Shown one piece after another: positions 1 through 9,195 of a stretch of 34,602 nucleotides of DNA. Under the pieces are notes generated by a model, which was given only the letters and a program-made list of their open reading frames with translations, did no database searches and had not been told where the DNA came from. The position numbers were made by a program, and so were the translations under genes. The number at the start of each line of letters is the position of its first letter. Position 1 is the stretch's first letter. The stretch is taken from the NCBI GenBank assembly GCA_024709245.1, contig JANJXB010000116.1, positions 1-34,602 of the forward strand. The letters are read 5' to 3'. Source of the stretch: Acholeplasmataceae bacterium. GTDB taxonomy: Bacteria; Bacillota_I; Bacilli_A; Acholeplasmatales; Acholeplasmataceae.

Positions 1-1
1 T

Positions 2-691
2 TCATTCATTTTTGGTGCGAAAGCAGCACCTTCCTACCATATGGCAAAAGCAGTCATCGAATTGATTGACACAGTTTCTGAAATCATCAATCAAGATCCT
101 GAGACCCAACATCTCTTAAAAGTAGTTTTTGTTCGAAATTACAATGTCACCTATGCAGAATACATCATGCCAGCTGCGGATTTATCCGAACAAATTTCAA
201 CTGCAACCAAAGAAGCAAGCGGAACAGGCAATATGAAATTTATGATGAATGGTGCAATCACCATCGGAACACTGGATGGAGCCAATGTAGAGATCGTTGA
301 AAAAGCAGGCAGTGACAATGCTTTCATCTTTGGATTGACAGCAGATCAAGTCCACAATATTTACAAGAATAATGGATATAAGCCTCGAGAAATCTATGAA
401 TCTGATCCCAGATTGCAACAAGTATTCCAGTATATTCGAAACTTAAATCCAAATCCTCAGCACTTTGATTACATTTTGAACAATTTACTCAATAGTGATT
501 ATTTCCTCGTGATGAAGGATTTTGATGGATATGCAAAAGCACACGAAATTGCCAATAAAGCCTATAAAAATCAGTCCAAATGGGCTGAAATGCAGATTGC
601 AAATATAGCGAATTCCGGGTTCTTCACTTCGGATAGAACCATTGAACAGTACAATCAAGAAATTTGGAAGTTAAAGAAGATAGATTTATAA
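2..691 (+). CDS. glgP: Glycogen/maltodextrin phosphorylase, C-terminal part (5' truncated by window edge)
   Basis: Frame is open from base 2: SFIFGAKAAPSYHMAK, then NYNVTYAEYIMPAADLSEQISTATKEASGTGNMKFMMNGAITIGTLDGANVEI, the conserved C-terminal/PLP region of glycogen phosphorylases. The tracked ORF starts at an internal Met (41). Confidence 0.96.
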   Translation, partial: SFIFGAKAAPSYHMAKAVIELIDTVSEIINQDPETQHLLKVVFVRNYNVTYAEYIMPAADLSEQISTATKEASGTGNMKFMMNGAITIGTLDGANVEIVEKAGSDNAFIFGLTADQVHNIYKNNGYKPREIYESDPRLQQVFQYIRNLNPNPQHFDYILNNLLNSDYFLVMKDFDGYAKAHEIANKAYKNQSKWAEMQIANIANSGFFTSDRTIEQYNQEIWKLKKIDL

Positions 692-741
692 GTTTTTATT
701 TCTCACATGTACTCCATGCATCATATTAAGGATCAGAACAT

Positions 742-2700
742 ATGAAAGTCTTCATTGATGGTTTTCATCAGTTACGCATCGAATCATACAATTACATCGA
801 GTCGATTGTACTCCGAGATTTGAAAGCACAATTTGTCAGAAGTGATGATCATATGCAATTTTTTGTGACTGATCAACCGATGTGTCTCCACACAGATGAT
901 CAAATCATCATCAATGGTAGACCTTATCCACTGGAAATCGGATTGGTCACACTGACGAAGGAATTTGAAGCGAAATTTCGCTATGATGGTATTTTAGGTG
1001 CGGAATATCATCCTACAGATACAACATTTAGACTCTTTTCACCCGTTGCTAAAGCAGTCTCTTTGGTTTTAGAGGGTATTGAGTATCCCATGTCTTATGA
1101 AGAACCGATCTGGTTTAAGACTGTACTAGGAGACCATGACGGGAAACCTTATCATTATTTAGTCAGACTTGTCGATACTTTTGTGAAAGTAAAAGACCCA
1201 TACACGATGGCATGTTCCACACAAGATAGCTATGTGATTGACTGGTCCAAAACGATCCCAATCCTTCCTTCACCCATCAAACTCAAACGCTATGTCGATG
1301 CTGTGATCTATGAAGGTCACGTCAGAGATCTGTCCATTCATTTGGATGTCGAATCCAAAGGCGTCTTTGAAGGTTTGATAGAACATTCCAAAAATCTCAA
1401 AGGATCTGTCTTAAGTCATATCAAAAAACTAGGTATGACTCACTTGCAGTTGCTTCCTGTATTCGATTTTGAAGGTGTTGATGATCTCAATAAAGACACA
1501 TTATACAACTGGGGTTACAACCCTTCACAGTTTTTTGCTATCGAAGGATGGTACTCCAAACATCCGGATGATCCTTATGATCGCATCAATTCCTTTAAGA
1601 AAGTGATCAATTATGCACACCGGATTGGTTTAGGTATCAACATGGATGTTGTTTATAATCATGTGTATCAACATAAAACATTTCCCTTTGATCAAATCGT
1701 CCCAGGTTACTTTTATAGACACAACAGTCTACACAAAATGACTGATGCTTCATATTGCGGTAATGATATCGAGACACGCAATTACATGGTTAGAAAACTC
1801 ATCATCGATAGTTTGATGCATTTTGCACAGCATTTTCAAATGGATGGATTCCGATTCGATCTCATGGGATTGATGGATATCGACACCATGCTTGAGATTG
1901 AACGGAAACTCAAATCAGTGAATCCTTCCATCATGCTCTATGGTGAAGGATGGAATATGCCAACTGAAGTTCCTGCAAAAATGCGCTCAAATATGTCCAA
2001 TCAGGCACAGTTTACCGGCTATGCACATTTCAACGACTTTTTCAGAAATACTATGAAAGGTGAACTGCATGGAAGCGGTATTGGGTACACCATGGGCAAT
2101 AGACACCAATCGAACAGAGCCATGGATGCACTGATTGGTTCACCGCATCTCTTTTCATCACCTAACCAGTCCATCAATTACGTTGAATGTCATGACAATC
2201 TGACGTATTATGACAAGATGCTCTTATCGTGTGGATTTGAAGATTCGAAATTCAAATACTGTCAGGATCTTGCCAATCATATGATTGCAATTGCGCAAGG
2301 CATTCCATTCTATCATGCAGGTCAGGAGTTCTATCGTTCGAAAAAAGGTGTCGAAAATTCTTACAATAGTCCAGACCTCATCAATCAAATCATCTGGAAT
2401 GTCAAAGAACCCGCAGTCCAACAATTAAAGAGATTACTCAAAATCAGAAAACGATTTGCCTTGTATCGACAGACCACTTACAGTCAAGCTGTAAGCGTCC
2501 AAAAAGAAGGCAATCTCCTCATTTACACGCTTGAAAGTCAAAAAGATATTTTATATCACTACATTAAGAACCAACAAGGCATCGAAAAATTGCCACTGAT
2601 GAATGGAAAATTGATTTTCCCATCTCAAAAAGCACTCATCGATGATGGACATATTTTCGTCGACCAACCCGGAATCTACATCATCCAAATCAAGAAATAG
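742..2700 (+). CDS. pulA: Type I pullulanase (GH13)
   Basis: 652 aa; YNWGYNP motif, MDVVYNHV, DGFRFDLMGLMD, YGEGWNMP, YVECHDNLTYYDK GH13 motifs; N-terminal domains upstream of the barrel. Confidence 0.9.
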   Translation: MKVFIDGFHQLRIESYNYIESIVLRDLKAQFVRSDDHMQFFVTDQPMCLHTDDQIIINGRPYPLEIGLVTLTKEFEAKFRYDGILGAEYHPTDTTFRLFSPVAKAVSLVLEGIEYPMSYEEPIWFKTVLGDHDGKPYHYLVRLVDTFVKVKDPYTMACSTQDSYVIDWSKTIPILPSPIKLKRYVDAVIYEGHVRDLSIHLDVESKGVFEGLIEHSKNLKGSVLSHIKKLGMTHLQLLPVFDFEGVDDLNKDTLYNWGYNPSQFFAIEGWYSKHPDDPYDRINSFKKVINYAHRIGLGINMDVVYNHVYQHKTFPFDQIVPGYFYRHNSLHKMTDASYCGNDIETRNYMVRKLIIDSLMHFAQHFQMDGFRFDLMGLMDIDTMLEIERKLKSVNPSIMLYGEGWNMPTEVPAKMRSNMSNQAQFTGYAHFNDFFRNTMKGELHGSGIGYTMGNRHQSNRAMDALIGSPHLFSSPNQSINYVECHDNLTYYDKMLLSCGFEDSKFKYCQDLANHMIAIAQGIPFYHAGQEFYRSKKGVENSYNSPDLINQIIWNVKEPAVQQLKRLLKIRKRFALYRQTTYSQAVSVQKEGNLLIYTLESQKDILYHYIKNQQGIEKLPLMNGKLIFPSQKALIDDGHIFVDQPGIYIIQIKK

Positions 2701-2709
2701 GAGAAACGT

Positions 2710-4596
2710 ATGAGACTCATTTCCGATCATGATGTCAATGAATTTTTACTGGGACGTTCTTCAAATTTGCATGAATTCTTAGGTGCTCATCTGCTTAAAG
2801 ATGAACAAGGCAGAGTGACATCAACAGAATTCACGGTCTATGCACCGAATGCCAAAGAAGTACGTTTGCTTGCAGAGTTCAATCAATATGCGAGTTGGAA
2901 ACATGTACTCACAAAAATCCATCACATGGGTTTTTTCCGGATTGAAATTCCAGGAAACCATGAATGGGCAACCTATAAGTATGAAATACACACGCCATCA
3001 GGACGTGTGCTTTATAAGGCTGATCCTTTTGCACATTATGCAGAAGTTCGACCCCAGACTGCAAGTAAAGTCTATGACATCAAAGGATATACTTGGCATG
3101 ACGGAGAATGGCTTTATCAGAAGAAAAAGAGTTATGATCAACCCCTCTTGATTTATGAACTGCATTTGGGTTCTTGGCGTCGCAAATTCGGACAATTCAA
3201 ACCGTATAATGAAGTCGTCGATGAACTCGTTGAGTATGTCAGTACTCAAGGATTTACGCATGTTGAACTGATGCCGGTTTATGAATATCCTCTAGATGAT
3301 TCATGGGGTTATCAGGGCACAGGTTACTTTGCTGCTACATCAAGATTTGGTGTACCCAAAGATTTGATGTACATGATTGACCGATTTCATCAGGCAAACA
3401 TCGGTGTCATCATGGATTGGGTTTTAGGACACATTTGTAAAGATGCTCATGGGTTATCGTTTTTCGATGGAACTCCTCTGTATGAATTCCCTGATCGTGA
3501 GCGTAGAGAAAATGTAACTTGGGGAACCGATAATCTTGATTTCTCTAAAGGCATTACCAGAAGCTTTATGTTATCCGCACTCACATTCTGGATGGATGAG
3601 TTTCATGTCGATGGATATCGAATCGATGCGGTTTCTAATCTCATCTATTATTTAGGTGATCGAAGTCAAGGTGTGAATCAGGATGCAATCAATTTCATAA
3701 GACAGATTTCTTACCATTTATTCGGTAAGGACGATCGAATGCTTTTAATGGCAGAAGACTCCACTGATTTTCCGTATGTCACACATCCTGTTTCTACAGG
3801 TGGTATCGGATTCAATTACAAATGGAACATGGGTTTCATGAATGATATCTTGAGATATTTCAAAGAAGACCCGATTCACCGCAAGTATCATCATGACAAA
3901 GTCACCTTTGGATTGATGTATGCATTCAATGAGCAATTTGTATTGCCATTCTCGCATGATGAAGTCGTGCACATGAAGGGCAGTTTGGTCAATAAGATGC
4001 CAGGTGATTACTTTCAAAAGATGGCCAACTGGCGATTACTCCTCTCTTTGTGGATGACGCATCCTGGTAAAAAGTTGTTGTTCATGGGTCAAGAATTTGC
4101 GTCATTTTCGGAATGGGCTTTCCAGAAAGAGTTGGATTGGAACTTATTCGATTTCCCAGCACATCAACAAGCTAACCGCTTTTTCAGAGATTTAGCAGCG
4201 GTATATCGACATCACAGTGCCCTTTGGCAATACGATCATCATCCGAAAGGCTTTGAATGGTCAATCGTTGATGACCGAGATCAATCCGTTTTCGCATACA
4301 TCCGAAGAAGCGATACCGAAACACTCGTCGTTGTCCTTAATATGACACCCAATGTCCATGAATTCTATGAAATTGGAGTTCCTGAACTCGGTTCTTATGA
4401 AGAAATCATCAACAGTGACAAAGCTATTTATTTTGGTTCTGATCAATACAATGGATTACCTCTTCAAGCAATCAAAGGCAATAAAAATCAATTTGAGCAA
4501 TTCATCAAGCCGAAATTAGGTCCGTTGTCTGGTATGATTTTCATTCATAAGAAGCAAACTCAAAATACAAAAAAGCGCCAAAATCCGAAAGGATAG
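2710..4596 (+). CDS. glgB: 1,4-alpha-glucan branching enzyme (GH13)
   Basis: 628 aa; YELHLGSWRR, MPVYEYPLDDSWGYQGTGYFA, FHVDGYRIDAVSNLIYY, LMAEDSTDFPYVT, FSHDEVVHMKGSL, GKKLLFMGQEFASFSEW; RBS AGGAG upstream. Confidence 0.93.
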   Translation: MRLISDHDVNEFLLGRSSNLHEFLGAHLLKDEQGRVTSTEFTVYAPNAKEVRLLAEFNQYASWKHVLTKIHHMGFFRIEIPGNHEWATYKYEIHTPSGRVLYKADPFAHYAEVRPQTASKVYDIKGYTWHDGEWLYQKKKSYDQPLLIYELHLGSWRRKFGQFKPYNEVVDELVEYVSTQGFTHVELMPVYEYPLDDSWGYQGTGYFAATSRFGVPKDLMYMIDRFHQANIGVIMDWVLGHICKDAHGLSFFDGTPLYEFPDRERRENVTWGTDNLDFSKGITRSFMLSALTFWMDEFHVDGYRIDAVSNLIYYLGDRSQGVNQDAINFIRQISYHLFGKDDRMLLMAEDSTDFPYVTHPVSTGGIGFNYKWNMGFMNDILRYFKEDPIHRKYHHDKVTFGLMYAFNEQFVLPFSHDEVVHMKGSLVNKMPGDYFQKMANWRLLLSLWMTHPGKKLLFMGQEFASFSEWAFQKELDWNLFDFPAHQQANRFFRDLAAVYRHHSALWQYDHHPKGFEWSIVDDRDQSVFAYIRRSDTETLVVVLNMTPNVHEFYEIGVPELGSYEEIINSDKAIYFGSDQYNGLPLQAIKGNKNQFEQFIKPKLGPLSGMIFIHKKQTQNTKKRQNPKG

Positions 4597-4603
4597 GCGC
4601 TTT
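4572..4603. terminator. Bidirectional intrinsic terminator between convergent glgB and lacI-type gene
   Basis: AAAGCGCC ... GGCGCTTT 8-bp stem with internal TCC-GAAA-GGA; T-rich on both sides; overlaps the last glgB codons and stop. Confidence 0.8.
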
Positions 4604-4606
4604 ACT

Positions 4607-5587
4607 TTATTTTGTGGTTTCTCGTTCAATCAGTTTGACATCAATGATGTCATGAAGACTTTCCAATTCAACATCTCGAATCAATTTGGTTAAATTGATG
4701 AAACTCTGTTTACCCATGTAATTGATGGATTGATGAATGGTTGTAATCGAAGGTGTCACCCATTTGGAATAAGGTGTATTGTCATACCCGATGATGGAGA
4801 CATCATTGGGAACTTTTCTACCTAATTTCTGCACGATGTTTAAGCAAGCAAATGCCAACGTATCACTGAATGTGAAAATGGCATCGACTTGAGGATTATT
4901 TCTCAAGATTTCTTCCATCAATTTAAAGTCTGGATTGACCAAGTCGAAATCAAAGATATCCGCATATAAACCATGTTTTTTGAGTTCATTCATGAATCCA
5001 ATGGTGCGTTCCATAGTTGTCAGCAAGAATGAAGGACCACGGAACATCAATATATGTTTCGCACCTGTTTGAATCAATTTTTGAGCAGCTAGTGCGCCAC
5101 CTTTGACATTATCCGACGTGATGGAAGGTATCGTTTCATCTAAAATATGATCCACCGTAATCACAGGTATATTCAGTTCTAGCAATCTTTCTTTGTTATT
5201 GAAATTGGATGCTACAATGAGACCTTCAATATTGTAGGATTCAAAGAATTTCAAATATTCAATTTCCCGATCTGGGTCATCTTGAGTGTGGCAGAACATA
5301 ATTTTATAGCCGTATGCTGCTGCCTGGGATTCAATACCTTCCAATAGTTCTCCATAAAAAGAAGGACCGATGTGTGGAACGATGACTCCTATGATTTTAG
5401 AGCTTCGATTGGTGAGAGATCTTGCAAGCTGATTTGGAGTGAATCCAAGTTCATCAATGATTTTCATCACAACAACCTTGGTTTCCTCATGAACATATCC
5501 CTTTTGATTGATGACTCTGGAAACAGTCGATACACTCACATTGGCTTTTTTAGCAACATCACGAATGGTTGGTTTCATAGCACTCAC
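4607..5587 (-). CDS. LacI/GalR-family transcriptional regulator (likely maltodextrin/glucan regulator)
   Basis: PTIRDVAKKANVSVSTVSRVINQKGYVHEETK HTH, then a periplasmic-binding-like domain (IIGVIVPHIGPSFYGELLEGIE). GTG start at 5587 overlaps the upstream stop; ATG at 5578 is possible. Confidence 0.93.
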   Translation of the reverse strand: MSAMKPTIRDVAKKANVSVSTVSRVINQKGYVHEETKVVVMKIIDELGFTPNQLARSLTNRSSKIIGVIVPHIGPSFYGELLEGIESQAAAYGYKIMFCHTQDDPDREIEYLKFFESYNIEGLIVASNFNNKERLLELNIPVITVDHILDETIPSITSDNVKGGALAAQKLIQTGAKHILMFRGPSFLLTTMERTIGFMNELKKHGLYADIFDFDLVNPDFKLMEEILRNNPQVDAIFTFSDTLAFACLNIVQKLGRKVPNDVSIIGYDNTPYSKWVTPSITTIHQSINYMGKQSFINLTKLIRDVELESLHDIIDVKLIERETTK

Positions 5588-7377
5588 ACTTTCTGAAGCA
5601 ACAAATATCCATAGGCTTCTAAAGTGATTTTACCATGAATATCAATCAATTGGTTTGTAAAAAGATTGATGTACTGACCTGAGATCAGGTGTGTATCGAT
5701 TGAAGAATGCTTTGCATTGTTGTTGATGATCAATAAGATTTGTTCTTTTCCAATCTCTTTTAGGATGAGAAGACCATTGGATTCAATAAAATGAAAATCG
5801 TGAGAAGCCATGGATAAAAAGGACTTTCTCAAGTAAATGAGATGTTTGGTGAATTGATAGAAATCAGTGCTTTGCATCGTGGAGTCCCAAATCATGCATC
5901 TTCGGTTATCCGGATCGTGTTCACCGGTCATTCCCACTTCATCGCCGTAATAGATATTCGGTGCTCCAGCAGAGATAAACATCAGTAAATAGGCAAGTTT
6001 AACCCGTCTTTCATCATCGTTTAGACGTCGTTTAATACGAATGGTATCATGGCTTCCAACCAGATTAAACATGTTTTCCATGACGTTTTTCGGTGTGTGA
6101 GCCATATAGGTGGATACGACATGCTGAAATGAGGAAAGGTCCATCTTGTGCTCAAGGTATTTCCAGATGGGATAGGATAAGTCATAATTCATGACAGAGT
6201 CCAATTGATCCCCATGGAGCCATGGAATGGATGAATCCCAGTTTTCACCGAGAATAAACGTATCTTTTTTAGCTTTTCTGGCAGTTTCCCTGATTTTTCT
6301 TAAGAATTCATGTGATATTTCGTTGGAGACATCTAATCGCCATCCATCAATATCATAGGCTTCAATCCAGTATCGGATACAATCCAAAAGATGCTTTTCA
6401 GAGATAGGACTGGAAGTGTTCCATTTGGGCATCATCGGTGCGAATGCAAATGTTCGATAATTGAGATTCGTTCCTTGATACCTTGCGGGTTTGCCAGTGA
6501 TTGGATTTAATGGAAAATTAACGACTGGATATTGATCAATGTAGAAACAATCCTTGTAAGGACTGGATGCCCCGTTCTTGATGACATCTTGGAAGAAAGG
6601 ATGATCATAACCCGCATGATTAAAAACACCATCAAGCATCACTTTAATGCCCAATTCATGTGCTCGTTTGACGAGATCACCAAAATCAGCATTCGTACCA
6701 AACTGAGGGTCGATTTTGAAATAGTCTGTTGTATCGTATTTATGAGCTGTTGGAGATTCAAAAATAGGGGTAAAATAGATCCCTGTAATTCCGAGTTGCT
6801 GGAGATAGGTGAGTTTTTCAGTGATTCCCTTTAGATTTCCACCGTAAAGTTCATGATTGTTGACAGGAAGTTTCCCCCATTTGAGATTGGGGTTAGGCGA
6901 TGTTGAATAAAAGCGATCTGGAAATATTTGGTACCAAACCGTATCTTTGACCCAACTGGGGGTATGATGTAAATCTTCATGATTCAAGTAGGGAAAATTG
7001 AAATATTCAGATAAGTCATACAAACTGTATAAATCATCTTCCTTTTCTATTTTTTTAAGTTGTTTGGTTCCATACAAATAAACTTGATCCGATTGACTCA
7101 ATGTAAAAGCATATTTGGTTCGGTAAAATGTAGGTTCGATGGCAATAAAATAATAGTCAAACAAATCATTTGAATACCGTTTCAACATGAGCTTTTGATC
7201 ATGCTTCCAAATCATATTGGAGTGCTCATCCTTAATCCAATGAAATGGATCTCCATAAATGAGTGAAACTGAGTCAATATCATTTTTTGCAGTTCTAAAA
7301 ACGAGATGCAATGTGTTAGCATCATAAGCATAAGAGAATTCAGATTTGGCTTGATGGAGCAATGCATGTTGATTCAT
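5584..7377 (-). CDS. Neopullulanase / cyclomaltodextrinase-type alpha-glycosidase (GH13)
   Basis: VWYQIFPDRFY, GIYFTPIFESPTAHKYDTTDYF, VMLDGVFNHAG, DGWRLDVSNE, ILGENWD, NLVGSHDTIR; N-terminal starch-binding-like region. The tracked ORF begins at 7395, but GGTGAT 8 nt upstream of the internal ATG (MNQHALL) favours 7377. Confidence 0.9.
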   Translation of the reverse strand: MNQHALLHQAKSEFSYAYDANTLHLVFRTAKNDIDSVSLIYGDPFHWIKDEHSNMIWKHDQKLMLKRYSNDLFDYYFIAIEPTFYRTKYAFTLSQSDQVYLYGTKQLKKIEKEDDLYSLYDLSEYFNFPYLNHEDLHHTPSWVKDTVWYQIFPDRFYSTSPNPNLKWGKLPVNNHELYGGNLKGITEKLTYLQQLGITGIYFTPIFESPTAHKYDTTDYFKIDPQFGTNADFGDLVKRAHELGIKVMLDGVFNHAGYDHPFFQDVIKNGASSPYKDCFYIDQYPVVNFPLNPITGKPARYQGTNLNYRTFAFAPMMPKWNTSSPISEKHLLDCIRYWIEAYDIDGWRLDVSNEISHEFLRKIRETARKAKKDTFILGENWDSSIPWLHGDQLDSVMNYDLSYPIWKYLEHKMDLSSFQHVVSTYMAHTPKNVMENMFNLVGSHDTIRIKRRLNDDERRVKLAYLLMFISAGAPNIYYGDEVGMTGEHDPDNRRCMIWDSTMQSTDFYQFTKHLIYLRKSFLSMASHDFHFIESNGLLILKEIGKEQILLIINNNAKHSSIDTHLISGQYINLFTNQLIDIHGKITLEAYGYLLLQKV

Positions 7378-7393
7378 TAAGATCACCACTGAC

Positions 7394-7402
7394 ATTATAT
7401 CA
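7394..7402 (-). promoter_or_regulatory. Extended -10 (TGATATAAT) for the leftward neopullulanase-lacI operon
   Basis: Reverse complement of ATTATATCA; about 17 nt upstream of the preferred start codon. Confidence 0.55.
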
Positions 7403-7423
7403 TGCCATGATATTTCAAAATTA

Positions 7424-7437
7424 TGAAACCGATTACA
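7424..7437. promoter_or_regulatory. cre/LacI-family operator-like site between divergent glucan operons
   Basis: TGAAACCGATTACA matches all positions of the cre consensus TGWAANCGNTNWCA; it lies between the two divergent -10 elements. Confidence 0.7.
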
Positions 7438-7460
7438 TTATTTTATTCATATTGAAAATA

Positions 7461-7469
7461 TGTTACAAT
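7461..7469 (+). promoter_or_regulatory. Extended -10 (TGTTACAAT) for the rightward malL-malQ operon
   Basis: TGnTACAAT 25 nt before the ATG at 7495, with AAGGTGA RBS between. Confidence 0.5.
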
Positions 7470-7494
7470 TGTTATGGTTAATTAAGGTGATTCT

Positions 7495-9195
7495 ATGAAC
7501 AAAAAATGGTGGATGGAAAGTGTCGGCTACCAGATTTATCCCAAGAGTTTTTATGACACCAATGATGATGGAATTGGGGATTTACCAGGCATACTGGAAA
7601 AACTCGATTATCTGAAGATGCTCGGTGTCGATTTAATCTGGATCTGCCCGTTTTATGATTCTCCAATGGATGATAACGGATATGATGTCAGAGATTTTTT
7701 TGGTGTCTCCAAGGAATTTGGTACCATGGAAGATATCAAAAACATCATCCAAAAAGCACATGAGTATGGCATGCGCATTGTCTTGGATTATGTGCTCAAT
7801 CACACCTCTGATGAACATCCCTGGTTTATAGAGTCTAAATCATCAAAAGATAATCCATACCGAGACTACTACATCTGGAGTGAAGGTAAAATGGTTGATG
7901 GGGTTCTACACGAACCCACCAATTGGGGTTCATTTTTCGGGGGTAGTGCTTGGAACTATGACAAGACAACCGATAGCTATTACCTGAAGATATTTTCCAA
8001 TAAAATGCCAGATTTGAATTGGAAAAACCCGAAAGTTCGAGAAGAAATGATTGAAGTCGCCAAAAAATGGCTCGATCTTGGAGTCGATGGATTTCGAATT
8101 GATGCTGTATCTCATTTGGATAAAGCCCCTTTCGTGGATGCTGAAGCGAAACCAGGTGAAAAGTATCCGCTCGATTATTTCAAGTTTTCGAATCAACCGA
8201 TGGTTCACCCTTATTTAAAAGAGCTTAATCAAAAAGTGTTTTCATCGTATGATGCTGTAACCATTGGTGAAGTTGGTGGATCTGCATCCATCGAGGAAGG
8301 GATTCGATACAGTGCTTTTGACTCCCACGAACTTTCAATGGTATTCTCATTTGATCACAATTGGTGTAATAATATATTTGAGATTAACCATCCTAAATTT
8401 TTAAAGACAGATGTCGTTAAGCTCAAGCAAGCATTCAACATGTGGCAAACCTCATTGAAAGACATCGGTTGGGTTCCACTCAATTGGTTCAATCACGATC
8501 AACCCCGTCTCATCAGTCATTATGGCAGTAAGAAGTACCCTTTACAAAGTGGTAAAATGCTTGCTACAGTATTGCATTTGATGAGAGGCACTCCCTTCAT
8601 TTATCAAGGTGAGGAAATTGGTATGACCAATTATCCCTTTGAAGATGTTTCGGACTTTAACGATATCTCTTCGATTTCCAGTTATCAGCATCATTTAAAC
8701 CTTGCACCAGACGATCCCGTCTCAGCACTCAGAATTGCAGGCATGCGCTCAAGAGACAACGCGAGAACACCTATGCAATGGACATCAGGATTCTTCGCTG
8801 GATTTTCAACAGTCAAACCCTGGCTGAAGGTCAATCCAAACTACAGAAAAATCAACGTAGAACGTCTTTTAAAAGATCAAGATTCTTTATTCTATCACTA
8901 TCAGAAATTAATCGCATTAAGAAAATCATCTCAGTATAAAGATGTGATCCTTTGGGGAGATTTCATTCTCAAAGATCGTGAAGATCAAGATCATTTCACA
9001 TACCTCAGGAACTATCAGGACAACACATTGCTCGTCATCAACAGTTTTTCCCAATCGAAGACTTATTATGACCTATCAAAATATCAAATCTTGGATACAC
9101 TGATACACAACCAGAAGAAAATAAAAATCAAGGACCAGAAGATCCTATTGAAACCCTACGAATCGATTGTATTCGCAGTGAAGGAGAAATCATGA
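7495..9195 (+). CDS. malL: Oligo-1,6-glucosidase / alpha-glucosidase (GH13)
   Basis: WWMESVGYQIYPKSFYDTNDDGIGDLPGILEKLDYLKMLGVDLIWICPFYDSPMDDNGYDV; MRIVLDYVLNHTSDEHPWF; GVDGFRIDAVSHL; NWFNHDQPR. Exact substrate is not determinable from sequence alone. Confidence 0.88.
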   Translation: MNKKWWMESVGYQIYPKSFYDTNDDGIGDLPGILEKLDYLKMLGVDLIWICPFYDSPMDDNGYDVRDFFGVSKEFGTMEDIKNIIQKAHEYGMRIVLDYVLNHTSDEHPWFIESKSSKDNPYRDYYIWSEGKMVDGVLHEPTNWGSFFGGSAWNYDKTTDSYYLKIFSNKMPDLNWKNPKVREEMIEVAKKWLDLGVDGFRIDAVSHLDKAPFVDAEAKPGEKYPLDYFKFSNQPMVHPYLKELNQKVFSSYDAVTIGEVGGSASIEEGIRYSAFDSHELSMVFSFDHNWCNNIFEINHPKFLKTDVVKLKQAFNMWQTSLKDIGWVPLNWFNHDQPRLISHYGSKKYPLQSGKMLATVLHLMRGTPFIYQGEEIGMTNYPFEDVSDFNDISSISSYQHHLNLAPDDPVSALRIAGMRSRDNARTPMQWTSGFFAGFSTVKPWLKVNPNYRKINVERLLKDQDSLFYHYQKLIALRKSSQYKDVILWGDFILKDREDQDHFTYLRNYQDNTLLVINSFSQSKTYYDLSKYQILDTLIHNQKKIKIKDQKILLKPYESIVFAVKEKS

